Notes: generated by a model from the sequence alone, not told the origin. DNA of 64,000 nucleotides from Tubulanus polymorphus (GCF_964204645.1 NC_134032.1:11588275-11652274); one strand, 5' to 3'; counted from the first letter of the stretch, positions 43,890 through 53,915 are shown. A program made the numbers and translations.

Positions 43890-45230
43890 ATCAGAGAACA
43901 GAACAAGATATAACAATAGATCAAATGTCTGGAGATGGAAGCGAAACACCCGCTGCAAGTCAACCAAAAACCAGACAAAAAAGACGATTTGAAGTTCAAA
44001 GTCGAACAAAAACTGTTGCTCAGAACGTTTTAAAAACTGTGAGACGTCGTAGAGGAGGTGCAGCTGTACCGGGGGCGTTACCGCAGCAACGAGTCCAATC
44101 ACAAACATTGACGGACAGCAGTGGTAATCTTAATACTCAGTTTCAACAACAGAGGACGCCACTGTGTACTAGACAAACATCACCCACTGAACCAGATCCA
44201 CCTGGTGGTAAATCACCGAGAATATCGTTACAATCAGAAATAAACTTGATACCATCGGTTACCAACGTTGAATCGCAGCAACAATTGAATGAATCAGAAA
44301 ATGTTGTCTCGTCGACAGAGACACCTGCGGAACAATTAGATTTGACCGGTCCAGAAATCTTGTCAAGCGCCGAAATTGAATCTACTTTAGACAGTATTAA
44401 CAACGCACAGGTAGAATCTGACAATCCTACGATTCCCAACAATTCAATTGACTACGGTCAACACCAGACGACATCGCCACGTATTAAACAAAAATCACCC
44501 GTAAAACTGGCTCCACCTGTTGCTGAGTTGCCAAAGATATTGTTACGATCTGGAATCAACTTGAAACCGTCGAGTACGTACATCGTATCGCAGAAACAAT
44601 TGAATAAATCGGAAAGTGTGTCGTCGCCGGCAACAGCTCCGGTCAGCTCAGCATCGGCGGAATCTCTCGATTTCTCAGGTTTTGGTTTGACTGTTTGTGA
44701 AATTTTATCGTGCACCGAAATTGAATCAACTTTAAAAAGTATCGAAAATGCTGCGAAGGAATCAGACATTTCTACAGTCCCAAACGATGCAAACGTTGAT
44801 GCAGCATCGACGAATAAAAATCAGACTAACGTTGAACAGCCCAGTGAAAGTGGATTATCGACACCACCGCCCCCGGCGGTCTCCAGCTGCGATAATACGT
44901 TAGAACAATTAGAATCGGTCGTAAATTCCGCTCCGTCGTTCGAACAATTAGAAATGTCTAGCAGCGCCACCGGTGGCGAAAACATCGAACCAAAATATAG
45001 CGAACAATTAAATGATACGAATACCGCTGATATCAATACGCTTCCGGTCCAACAATCACGTCATCACCAAGGTCACGGAGAAGTCGGCGACGTTAAAAAT
45101 GAACCGATGAAAATTGACCCAGTTGAAATATCCTCAGGAAGCGACGATGATGAAGATTATTCAACTCAACAGATCGTACAACAACAACATGATCCACAAC
45201 CGGGAACAAGTGGCAGTTTTAATCATTCAG
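43890..45230 (+). CDS. Linker exon, gene F (447 residues, internal duplication)
   Basis: Acceptor TTTATGCAG at 43889, donor TCAG|GTAGGTGT at 45230, 1341 nt, phase 1-1. The longest linker. The middle module occurs twice: INLIPSVTNVESQQQLNES with AEIESTLDSINNAQ, then INLKPSSTYIVSQKQLNKS with TEIESTLKSIENAAKES. Ends VKNEPMKIDPVEISSGSD, acids, DYSTQQIVQ, HDPQPGTSG. Basic KRRFEVQSRTKT and KTVRRRRGG at the start. The exon next downstream in compatible phase is 45953. Confidence 0.85.
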
Positions 45231-45952
45231 GTAGGTGTTCACTGCAATTTTATCCATGAAATATCTCTAAACCAGTAAATTGTTGCTCATTTGGGGATTT
45301 TGCATTCGCTCTTCATCAGTTCGTCTGTCCGTGGACAGAAAGCAGTTATTATGGAAAGTTTTGAAGTCGCTTCAAATAGGTTGTCTTATATCATATAATT
45401 GATGCTGATATTTATCTTAATGATATTTGGTTTTGACCAGAAAAACCAAAAACTCGAAAAACTGATTGATCGAGGCTAATAGGATTGATGCGAGATTAAG
45501 TGATATTACAGCGACAATACATGTATCTTTGATAACAGAATATGAATATGAATTTATTTTCACTACAAATAACAATTATATACAATACAAAGATTACGTT
45601 AGATCACATTTACATACACTGTACATTGAATGTGAAGGACACACCAAGAGCCGTAAGGCTGTTTAATATCGTGGATTAGATTTATCCAGTCGCAGCGTGT
45701 GTGTCTTAGTCCGTGTCAACGTGTGTGTCTTTTAGTGTGTCCAGTATTAAGTGTGGGTATCTATAGGGCCTACAAAAGGAATTCCATTAGCTATACTAGG
45801 TTGTATCTTGAGTGGTGATATTGAAAGGGTTAATGAATTAGTTTTCTAGGTTAAGAATATGTTGGCTAGTGTTCGTATTATACGGCAACAAGATTTCATT
45901 TAGTCGATCATCGAAATCTTAAATCGTCGTGTCTCCTGGTTTGTATTTAAAG
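45231..45952 (+). other. Intron after gene F linker
   Basis: No finger exon. 45306-45400 is a fragment of the GTCCGTCTGTCCG/AAGTTTTGAAG repeat of 11395. An AT-rich stretch at 45535-45665 (TATACAATACAAAG, GAGCCGTAAGGCTGTTT) looks like a retroelement tail, with a 66-codon open frame I do not trust. Confidence 0.4.
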
Positions 45953-46210
45953 ATTCTAATCGAAAAGAAGATGACGTCGGTGACGCGGTTGAGGATGAAA
46001 GTGAGGATGATTACGTTCCCGATGAAGTTAGTGCCAGCGATCGTGAAAACGACACCGACGCCAAAAGCGAAGCGATCCCTGTCGTCAGGAGCCGAGTCAA
46101 TCGTCGGAATAATAATCGGCGGAATAACACGAATCATAATACAGCGAATATGGAAAATGATGAACAGATGAAGGCCTTTAAGTTGAGACTTAAATTGCAG
46201 ACACGTAACG
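45953..46210 (+). CDS. Acidic exon, first part of a non-canonical zinc protein module (gene F)
   Basis: Acceptor TTTGTATTTAAAG ends at 45952, and AT completes a codon with a preceding G, phase 1, exactly what the gene F linker donor supplies. 258 nt open: DSNRKEDDVGDAV, EDESEDDYVPDEVSAS, then basic Asn/Arg-rich RRNNNRRNNTNHN and NDEQMKAFKLRLKLQ. The donor AACG|GTGAGT is excellent. The acidic YVPDEVS-type start is typical of the uncharacterised family encoded by the next exons. It could instead be an internal exon of a separate gene with an unseen start. Confidence 0.65.
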
Positions 46211-46403
46211 GTGAGTTTAGCTTCTTTGTGGCCAACATTTATGTGGCCAATAATTATTGCCCTTCTTGTCGGGTGCTACCCCTCAATATAAGCTCTGGAT
46301 CCGCCTCTGAACAAACTATGATGTTGCATGCGTAATCTCCATAGAATGAACATGTATTTGTGTTAACATGATTCTATTTCTCTGTTTTCTCTCCTTACTA
46401 TAG

Positions 46404-46630
46404 TCACCATACCATTATACCCTCAGTTGGACAACGGCGCCAGGTGTTATAGCAAGTTGGATTACTGCCTTTTCTGTGGCTGGTCGTTCACATCGAAAAT
46501 ATCTGCTCATCTTAGAAATATGCATTTCGATGAGCCACAAGTGCAAAAGGCACTATCGCTTCCTTTCAAAGAGAGGAACCTCGCGTTTCTTAAAATGCAA
46601 AATGAGGGAAATTTCATGCACAACGTTAAG
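46404..46630 (+). CDS. YCxFC zinc-finger exon of an uncharacterised metazoan family
   Basis: Acceptor CTTACTATAG ends at 46403 and the donor is TTAAG|GTAAAT, phase 1 in and phase 0 out. It codes VTIPLYPQLDNGAR, then YCLFCGWSFTSKISAHL (C-x2-C-x10-H-x4-H), then EPQVQKALSLPFKERN and LKMQNEGNFMHNVKV. This finger followed by an LxNxGNxxHN motif recurs in long uncharacterised proteins of fish, echinoderms, cnidarians and molluscs, as I recall. Their role is unknown to me. Confidence 0.75.
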
Positions 46631-46900
46631 GTAAATAAAAACAGTTGAAAAGTAGTCTTGTAGTTCATGGCATATTCTATGTTTGTGGTTATAACTTATA
46701 AGGTCATTTGTTTTTGTGAAGAGGTATTGTAAAGTGTAGTTGTCTCTCTTCCTGAACGCTTATGGCAAATATTGGCGTCTCATGTTGGTGCTGAAATGCA
46801 TGTAGAATTGAAACTAACGCCACAAGACTTGAAAAGTTGTAATAATCATTTTTTGAAAAAAAATAGAATCTCTTGCAAACATTTTTGTTGCTGATTTTAG

Positions 46901-47168
46901 GTTATCGAAGCCGGAGAAGGGGAACTGGTGATTGCCAGGCGCCCGACCCACGATGAACGCACAGCTGCCGATTATCTCCCGTGTAAATTCTGTATGGCGT
47001 TCTACGTAAGAGCCGCCTTGTGCATACACGTGCCGAGGTGTGCCATGAAACCGTCCAACGCCGAATGTTCGAATTATTTGCGTAATGGAATGCGCATGTT
47101 GATGCCATATCTAAAAGTCAGTGAAAAGATGCAACGTCAGGACATAGTAGTTTACAGCCGGGAAAAAG
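46901..47168 (+). CDS. Second zinc-knuckle exon of the same module (gene F)
   Basis: Acceptor GCTGATTTTAG ends at 46900, phase 0. Codes VIEAGEGELVIARRPT then LPCKFCMAFYVRAALCIHVPRC... in order (C-x2-C-x11-H-x3-C, a C2HC-type knuckle) and RNGMRMLMPYLKVSEKMQ. A donor GAAAAAG|GTACAC at 47169 gives phase 1, matching the exon at 47789. Without that splice the frame stops at 47222-47224. The long middle part normal for the family is absent, so the protein is short. Confidence 0.7.
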
Positions 47169-47480
47169 GTACACTATCAGTCAAGGAATTGAATACATAT
47201 AGTATTACTGCAGGGGCGATATAGGAAAATCGAAAGGCCGGATTCCAGAAGATAAGAAAAGGCACATCTCAGATAAAACAGCCATTAATGAGATCACTCC
47301 CTCGGTATTAGATATTTCTCGAAAGATATACCCAAAAATATACCCATTTATGGAAGAAACAAGTGCAAAATTTAGAGGTTTTCATGACCTTCGTTGTAAC
47401 AAAAAGGGCAATTTCTATCGAAAGGCAGGTATCGCGACCCTATGACCTATCCCTTAGTGACCAACCCGAGAGTGACATTT

Positions 47481-47638
47481 TACCCTCTTCAGGCATAGCG
47501 CAAGTGATTAAATTTTCATATCATACTGGTATTTATATAAAATAAGACAAAGCTAATTGCAAACATATATATTTCATTTTATATAAATACCAGTATGATA
47601 TGAAAATTTAATTACTTGCGCTATGCCTGAAGAGGGGA
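47481..47638. mobile_element. Inverted-repeat MITE, ~60-bp arms, in a gene F intron
   Basis: TACCCTCTTCAGGCATAGCG starts a ~60-nt arm matched, inverted, by the arm ending at 47638 (CGCTATGCCTGAAGAGGGG), with a ~30-nt loop. Few mismatches, so a young hairpin. Confidence 0.85.
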
Positions 47639-47788
47639 TAATGTAGCTCCTGAAAACGTTTGCTAGAATAAATTGATATACTCATTAGAAAATGAGATTT
47701 GTACTGTTTTTGCTTCTATGGATTTTCAACTATTTGAACTCTCTACCAAAGATTTATTCGATATCAATCTCGTGTTTTATCTTTTCAG

Positions 47789-48030
47789 TAAAATGTGTCC
47801 ATCGAAAAAAGGTCCGTCACGCGATGTTGAGAAGAAAAATCCTGCGACGAAGATGGACGCAAATGGAAAACGACGCGTTCTGTCGAATTCTCAAAGATAA
47901 AATTCAAAATCAAACGATGCCCTCATTCGAAACGTTGAATAGCGTCGCCAAGGCGATCGGTGGTTCTAGGACTATAGCGCAAATTCGAACGAAACTGCAC
48001 AATGTTATATCCGGGAAGTTAAAACTGTAG
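47789..48030 (+). CDS. Myb/SANT-like C-terminal exon (gene F)
   Basis: Acceptor TTATCTTTTCAG ends at 47788, and TA completes a codon after a phase-1 donor (GTA, Val). About 79 residues: KCVHRKKVRHAMLRRK, then RRRWTQMENDAFCRILKD, an amphipathic segment, AKAIGGSRTIAQIRTKLHN and VISGKLKL before TAG. The WT..E...F start and the later R-T-x-Q-I-R-x-K-x-H motif resemble the C-terminal Myb-like part of the same family. An overlapping frame from 47673 ends early and is not used. Confidence 0.7.
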
Positions 48031-48365
48031 TCACAAAAAGGTATAGTAGACAGTATGTTACCAGTAACTGGGTTCGCACTAGTCCTGAATCCAGCAGATG
48101 TTTATGGAAATAAGTAACCACAGTTTCGGGACTTTAGTATCTGGTCTAAAGCGATGAAAAAGGTATGGAGTTTCAGAGATGTGGTACCTTTTCAGTATAC
48201 AGTCAACTGCCGGTTGTCTGCCCTCCATTTATCCACCACTCCCCAGGCGCGTTGGAAGTTATTTTTGATTAGTGTTTATGACTTTGTTAACTACGATATT
48301 TTGTTAGTGATTTTATGTTTGTTATTTCAATCATCATGCATTTATTGTCGCGTACGGAATATATA

Positions 48366-48545
48366 GACGTCCGATGCGCGAGTAATGTTTCAATCTGAAA
48401 GAAAGGCGTAGGTTGCGCGCGTGAAACGCGTTCGAACCAAATGAGAAACCGTTGAATCGTTCAAGCTGTTAGTGACCTTTTAATCATGAAGAAAACTGTA
48501 AATGGCACAAATCACTGGTTCATAAAGATGATAAACCATGATTAT
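48366..48545 (+). pseudogene. Relic C2H2 fingers, gene F
   Basis: CCGATGCGCGAGTAATGTTTCAATC, GTGAAACGCGTTCGAACC and GAAAACTGTAAATGGCACAAATC are pieces of two fingers with several stops. They show that gene F once had an ordinary ZF exon after its present module. AATAAA is at 48795. Confidence 0.65.
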
Positions 48546-48794
48546 GAAGCCAAGGTATGAGTAAAGTTTCATACTCGAAAGCGAATTATAAACTGTACAC
48601 TTAACACTTTCGTGATTTTCGATTTTCATTCCAGAGATAATTGAGTTAATTGGTTATGATCCGACTAGATATAGAACTTGAGAGTAATCTTGTAGATTTA
48701 GCCAGTAAAACACCAATACCATGAATTGCGAGGCCTGTAAAAGTGGTTAATTGTTAATATGTTATGAAAGGATTGTTTTTGCTGAAGTTTTGAA

Positions 48795-48800
48795 AATAAA
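48795..48800 (+). terminator. Poly(A) signal AATAAA
   Basis: About 770 nt after the Myb-like exon and 250 nt after the relic fingers. A second hexamer, AATAAA, follows within 10 nt. Confidence 0.45.
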
Positions 48801-49244
48801 GAATAAAAAGCATTATATTCTATGTTCTAAAGTTCTATTTATTTTCGGCTGCTGAATTTGGGAATAATTTCTCTCGTTGATTTCGAGGATCGGGAAATGT
48901 ATCTCCTTGACTGATCTTGATCTTGACTCTATCTCGCTGCCGATGCGTTGACAAATTCCTGGACTAAATGATTGTGTTATTTTGTTAAGTGCTGGCAATG
49001 TGATCAAAATAAATTTCATTTCAAATCCTAAAACTCCTCATATGACCTTAAAACGTAAGTCTCATTGATAGGGGATGAGCGTGAAAATCGGGTATAACTT
49101 TAGAACAACCCGCGTGTAGACGGGGTAAATTTGTTGGAATAAAGGACATTTGAGTTTGGTTGGCGGCACTCAACCGTACCGTGGCGACATCTACGATTAG
49201 ACTGGTATCGCTCTTCTTGGTTAGAAGCTGAATGGGGCTAGCCC

Positions 49245-49306
49245 CACTTCAACGCCGTTTTCACGCTCAATTAAGCTTGCGAATTGATGATTTCAACTCG
49301 TAATCG
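49245..49306 (+). promoter_or_regulatory. Conserved exon-1-like block, gene G (P6), without the dyad
   Basis: ACTTCAACGCCGTTTTCACGC matches P1 (GCAGCGCCGTTTTCACGC), followed by AAGCTT and the donor TAATCG|GTACGT at 49307, aligned with P3 TTAATCG|GTAAGT. The dyad found at the other promoters is absent or unrecognisable upstream. Confidence 0.45.
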
Positions 49307-50314
49307 GTACGTCAGTGTTGTCACTATAAGATGAACCGATTTAAATCTATTTTCACTGCTTGACTTGTAAATAAAACGATGTCATTAAACCACCCAGGAA
49401 GAAATTGAATGTAAAAAACAAGTGCTGCCATCTACCGTTGGCGTTGGCTTACCTTGAATTATTTAAAAATGTAATCTAGTAAAAGAAAGGCAAACTTTCG
49501 GTAATCTTGCCCCTTAGTTTAATGCATCGAACATTGATCCCTGCACTGTAGGCCTGTCATTGCATTATTGGTATGATCAATTCCATCAATCCAATGATTG
49601 ATGGATCAACTATATATAGAAACACTCACAAACATAAACAGCAACAAACAGATGAACCTTTTCTTTATTCAATTACACCACAGTAAGTGCATTATTAGGG
49701 AATTGCCTGCTGCACCTGTGACTGGTTGGGCAGGGTCCAACTGGATAAGGGTAACACATTCCTCTGTTGATGTGTGACTTACATGAATCGGGGTGTTAGT
49801 AGTAAATTCCAGCGCTGCACCTGGATTTCAACCAAGTCCATGGTTCTAATGCTAATTTACTAATCACTGGCACTAGTGACCAGTTATTGTTTGAAAGTTC
49901 TCTAATTGATGCTAATACTGCAATAGATTCTTATTAAACTCATTGCCATGATTTCCAAGTATGGTTATTCCACCAATTCATTCAGTGAATTGAAATAAGA
50001 TGATTATTTTGTGGGAATTATATCTTAGACAATACGCTCTATTTCACAAATCATAAATTAATGATGTAAAGATATTTTGAAATGATCTTAAGTGTTTTCT
50101 ATGCTATTGTTTCCAAAAATTGGTAAATTTAGGAAAATGGTTTTTGGGGTAAATAAGGGGTATTGAAATAGTAGGGATCCCCTGGCTATGAGGCATTGTT
50201 CTAGAAACATTAGGAAATTAAGTTAGAATTTGTGTTTCTCTTCTGATTTTAGGAACTTTTTATAAAACTGAACTCAAAGTTTCTGAAAGAATATTTTCAA
50301 ATTCAATTTTTCAG
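49307..50314 (+). other. Presumed first intron of gene G
   Basis: AT-rich. No gene or named repeat seen. Ends in the acceptor TTCAATTTTTCAG. Confidence 0.4.
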
Positions 50315-50340
50315 AAGTTAGATAGAGAAGTGACGTCAAA

Positions 50341-50488
50341 ATGTTGCTGTTGGAAGGTGTCGAGGTGCACGTACGCGAGGATGCATTTAAAAGTTGTCTG
50401 CGTCGACACATGGATTGGTTAGATGAATTAGTTATTGATGCTGATGATAATACCTGGTTTAGATGGATGTCTCGACGTCAAACTAAAG
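50341..50488 (+). CDS. N-terminal module exon, gene G
   Basis: Acceptor TTTTTCAG ends at 50314, ATG at 50341, donor AAAG|GTTCGT. Identical to the gene D copy as read by eye. The next intron is only 95 nt, against 290-725 nt in the other genes, so a compact constant N-plus-linker unit precedes the large ZF array. Confidence 0.85.
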
Positions 50489-50583
50489 GTTCGTCCTTAA
50501 AAAATCCTTCCTCAAGTTCATATCAATTTCAGGTGCTCTAATGTTGAAAAGTTCTCGGTTACTAAATCATTGTCTTAATGCAG

Positions 50584-51771
50584 GTCAGAGAAGAGGACAA
50601 ATACATCAAATGTCAGGAGATGGAAACGCAATGTACATCGGCACAAATCAATCAAAAACCGGACAAAAAAGACGATTTGAAGTTCAAAGCAGAACAAAAA
50701 CCGTCGCTCAGAATGTATTAAAAGCTGTGAAACGTCGGAGAGGAGGTGCAGCTGTACAGGGGGCGCTACCGCAGCAACGAGTTCAATCACAAACAATGAC
50801 GGCTGTCGGGCAGCAACCGATCGGTCTGTTACCAGCTCAACAGAGAATGACGCCCAATCGAGGAGGTCGCGGAAGAGGAAGAGGACGAGGTTTACCTCCT
50901 CGTCACGTTTCACCGGCTATGAACATTCCTCCTATGAATATGGGAAACCAACCCGGAGTCCATCAAATATCACCGGCTAATAGTGTTCGCAATCTTAATA
51001 CGCAATTTCACCAACAACAACAGAGGACGCCACCTCGTCTTATTACACAGACAACACCCATTAAACCAGCTCCACCTGGTGGTGAATCGCCGAGAACACC
51101 GTTACAGTCGGGAATGGACTTGAAACCATCGGTTACCGACATCGTATCGCAGCAACAGTTAAATGTTGTGTCGTCGACGGCAACAGCTCCGGTCAGCTCG
51201 GCGTCAGCGGAAGCCGTCAATTTCTCCATTTTAGATTCGACCGGATGTGAAATTTTATCGAGTGCCGAAATCGAATCAACTTTAGAAAGTATTAAAAACG
51301 CCGAAGAGGAATCAGATGATTCTACGATTCCCGATGATTCAAATGTCGATGCAGTATCGACGAATAAAAACGAAACTAACGTTGAACAGCCGAGTGAAAG
51401 TGGATTATCGACACCCCCGCCCCCGGCTGTCTCCAGCTGCGATAACACGTTAGAACAATTAGAATCGATTGTAAATTCCGCTCCGTCATTCGAACAATTA
51501 GAAATGTCTAGCGGCGCCACCGGTGGCGAAAATATGGAGATTAAATACAATGAACAATTAACTGATTCTGCTGCCGATATCAACATGCTTCCATTACAAC
51601 TACAACCGTCGCATCACCAAGGTTACGGCAGCGTTAAGAATGAACCGATGAAAATAGAACCGGTTGAAATATCGTCAGGAAGCGACGATGATGAAGATTA
51701 TTCAACTCAACAAATCATGCAGCAACAACATGATCCACAACCGGGAACGAGTGGCGGCTTTAATCATTCAG
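50584..51771 (+). CDS. Linker exon, gene G (396 residues, RG-rich insert)
   Basis: Acceptor TTAATGCAG at 50583, donor TCAG|GTAGGTGT at 51771, 1188 nt, phase 1-1. Starts GQRRGQIHQMSGDGN. Basic KRRFEVQSRTKT and KAVKRRRGG. A ~60-residue segment found only here follows: LLPAQQRMTPNRGGRGRGRG, LPPRHVSPAMNIPPMN and VHQISPANS. The RG run resembles RNA-binding or arginine-methylation regions. Then the common Ser/Thr/Pro-rich part with AEIESTLESIKNAEEES and the end VKNEPMKIEPVEISSGSD, acids, DYSTQQIMQ, HDPQPGTSG. This is the only linker in phase upstream of all ZF exons from 53267 on. Confidence 0.9.
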
Positions 51772-53266
51772 GTAGGTGTTAACTGCCATATTATCTTCAA
51801 TTATGCATTCATCTAGGGTCGATTTTTTTCAAAAACCACTCAGCTCTTTCAAATAAATAGCGCCTTCAATTCTTTAAGCCCTGCCTCCGAGTCTCCAGTT
51901 TATTTCGAATTTTGATTTAATGAGGTGTGGGAGCTAATCATATCTACTGACTCAAGTTGCGCTGATGCATTCAGTCTAAGTATGGACTTAGTGGGTTTAG
52001 ACCAGACTTAAGTAGGCGCTAAGAAAAATTTGGCGCAGTTTTTATAGCCCTCTCAATAATTTCGTTTAAGTTGGTGGGCTGCCCTGTGTAATGATGTGGT
52101 TCTTGAAATTTTGACCCCGCGTAGAATCAAGGTCCCGCAAACAACGAAGAAAAATTTTGGAATCATGTAAAAAAGTAATCTTTGCAATTATTGTTCTTTT
52201 TCAAAGTTCAACGGTACCTTGATTTTGCGTTGCGTAGTACGATAGATAATCTTGAAAATGTTGAAATTTTCCATGACCGAATGAAAAATTAATTACTTTT
52301 GAATGATTGATCGGTATTTCAAGGCCGAATCCAAATAACCAGTTGAAATAAAAAATCCCTGAAAATGTTCCGCTTCATGAAGATTTCAACGTTATTTTTT
52401 GAATTCAAGTTTGCTTAAATGTTGACAGTAAGTAGCCTTAGGTAAATATTCATAGGATTGAAAAATACGGCTTTTGATGAAATACGTAATCAGTTCGTGT
52501 CCTGAAAGTTCATTGGTCGCTTAGAATAGTTCGAATGTGAGCCAATCAGTACGCGGTTTACGGACGAAAACCGTGTCCGATGGTTACCTAGATTATGGCG
52601 TATTATACGGACCAATCAGAGAGCGTTAAACGGAATATTTCGGTTGTTAGTGAAGTCTGATTTTATTGACATGTTGGTTAGACTAGATGCACCGATCACT
52701 AGTCAGGTTTTTACGGTAAATGTGTAGAGGCGCGTTGCGGATGAACCAGTCGAGCGTAACATTTAAAGCATTGATCAATGGAGGGAACCAAGATGAACCA
52801 ATGGTGAACCAATGGCTTATACCGGCGTAGAGAACCTTGAAAAAATCTAATGTAACGGCGAGGACTGCTTTCTAATACTGGATAACTGAACATTGTCAAC
52901 AATGCGACCTGTTATCTCGCTTGATACCGGATGCGCCGGGTTTATTCTATTCATCGTCAAATTTCAGCTATTTGTCAACGATTTCTCAGTGACTCGCGGT
53001 CGATCAACCATTAAACACTGCCTACCCTTCTTTCGAGTTTATCTTAGTTTCGTATCTTACTTTCCCTGTCAACAGCTGCGGGAGGAACGCGCGAAAAGCG
53101 TTTTGAATAGGCGTCCTCTCCTCGATCGATGAGCTTCTAGTCATTTTGAAGTAATTTAACTTAAGTCAGGAAGAACTGTAGGAATATTTCTGTGGCCAAT
53201 ATTGTCCCTGACGCGACGAAATTCCTCTTCGAGATTCTTAAATTTAGTTCTCATCGCTTTTTGCAG
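51772..53266 (+). other. Intron between gene G linker and its first zinc-finger exon
   Basis: No exon recognised. It carries CCAAT boxes (CCAATCAG at 52542 and 52612, ACCAATGG at 52797 and 52809), which could mark an internal promoter or be chance. Confidence 0.35.
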
Positions 53267-53586
53267 GTTTGTTTCTCGCGACCGCGTTGTTCAATCCTCC
53301 GTCAGCCGAACTCGCGCCCGTCGGACAACATTCTCACAACGTCGATGGCGCCACTGCGTCGTCCCCTACGAGTCGAGGCGGCGTTACGAAATGGAAGCAT
53401 AAATGTCGTTTTTGCGATCGCGTTTGCGGCAGTAAATCGGATATCGCTCGACACGAGCGTATTCACACCGGCGAGCGACCGTTTCCGTGTCCGATGTGTA
53501 GCATGAGTTTTACTCTGAAAGGAAATCGTCGTCAGCACATGGAACGTATTCATAACTATAACAAAGCGTTCTTCAATGATATTTAA
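53267..53586 (+). CDS. Gene G zinc-finger exon 1 (two fingers)
   Basis: Acceptor TTCTCATCGCTTTTTGCAG ends at 53266, phase 1. Lead LFLATALFNPPSAELAPVG..., TKWKHK, then CRFC H-x3-H, TGERPF, CPMC H-x4-H, and the tail NYNKAFFNDI. Closely paired with 54340. Lead and fingers resemble the exons at 39 and 18287, so this is probably the ancestral type. Confidence 0.85.
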
Positions 53587-53614
53587 TGATGTTCCGACGA
53601 TCCTACCGGTGTCA

Positions 53615-53915
53615 AAAGCGAGGATCCACCAGGTGTCGTTATATTGTGCTGCATTCGTAGATTACTGCGGTATTTGACGATTCCACTTGTGGCAAGTGAT
53701 GATCCACCAGGTGTCGCTAGTGTGCAGTAGTCATAGATAACTGCAGCGTTCGGGAATTCCATTTGGGGCAAGTTAACATCCACCAGCAGGTGTGCTAGTG
53801 TGCGGTAGGACAATTCAATTACTATGGCAAGTGAACATCCACCAGGTGTTCTATTGTGATATAGGATTACGCAAATGCTGTGGCAAGTGAGGATCCACCA
53901 GGTGTCGCTCTGTTG
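53615..53915. repeat. Five copies of ATCCACCAGGTGTCG in a 54-80 bp array
   Basis: Cores near 53623, 53702, 53778, 53837 and 53893 with flanking GGCAAGTGA and ATTGTG words. In the 3' UTR of exon 53267. Each contains CACCAGGTG, an E-box-like palindrome of the Snail/ZEB type. Confidence 0.75.

Noticed and set aside
45466-45666. 66-codon open frame in the gene F intron
   Set aside because: AT-rich retroelement-tail-like sequence with no acceptor or recognised domain.
51008-51586. 192-codon minus-strand open frame over the gene G linker
   Set aside because: A mirror of the Ser/Thr-rich linker, whose codons rarely give antisense stops. Similar shadows lie over the other linkers. No splice or start context.
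52893-53132. 80-codon open frame before the first gene G zinc-finger exon
   Set aside because: No fingers, no similarity to the linker and no phase-1 acceptor. Probably chance, although nearby CCAAT boxes were noted.
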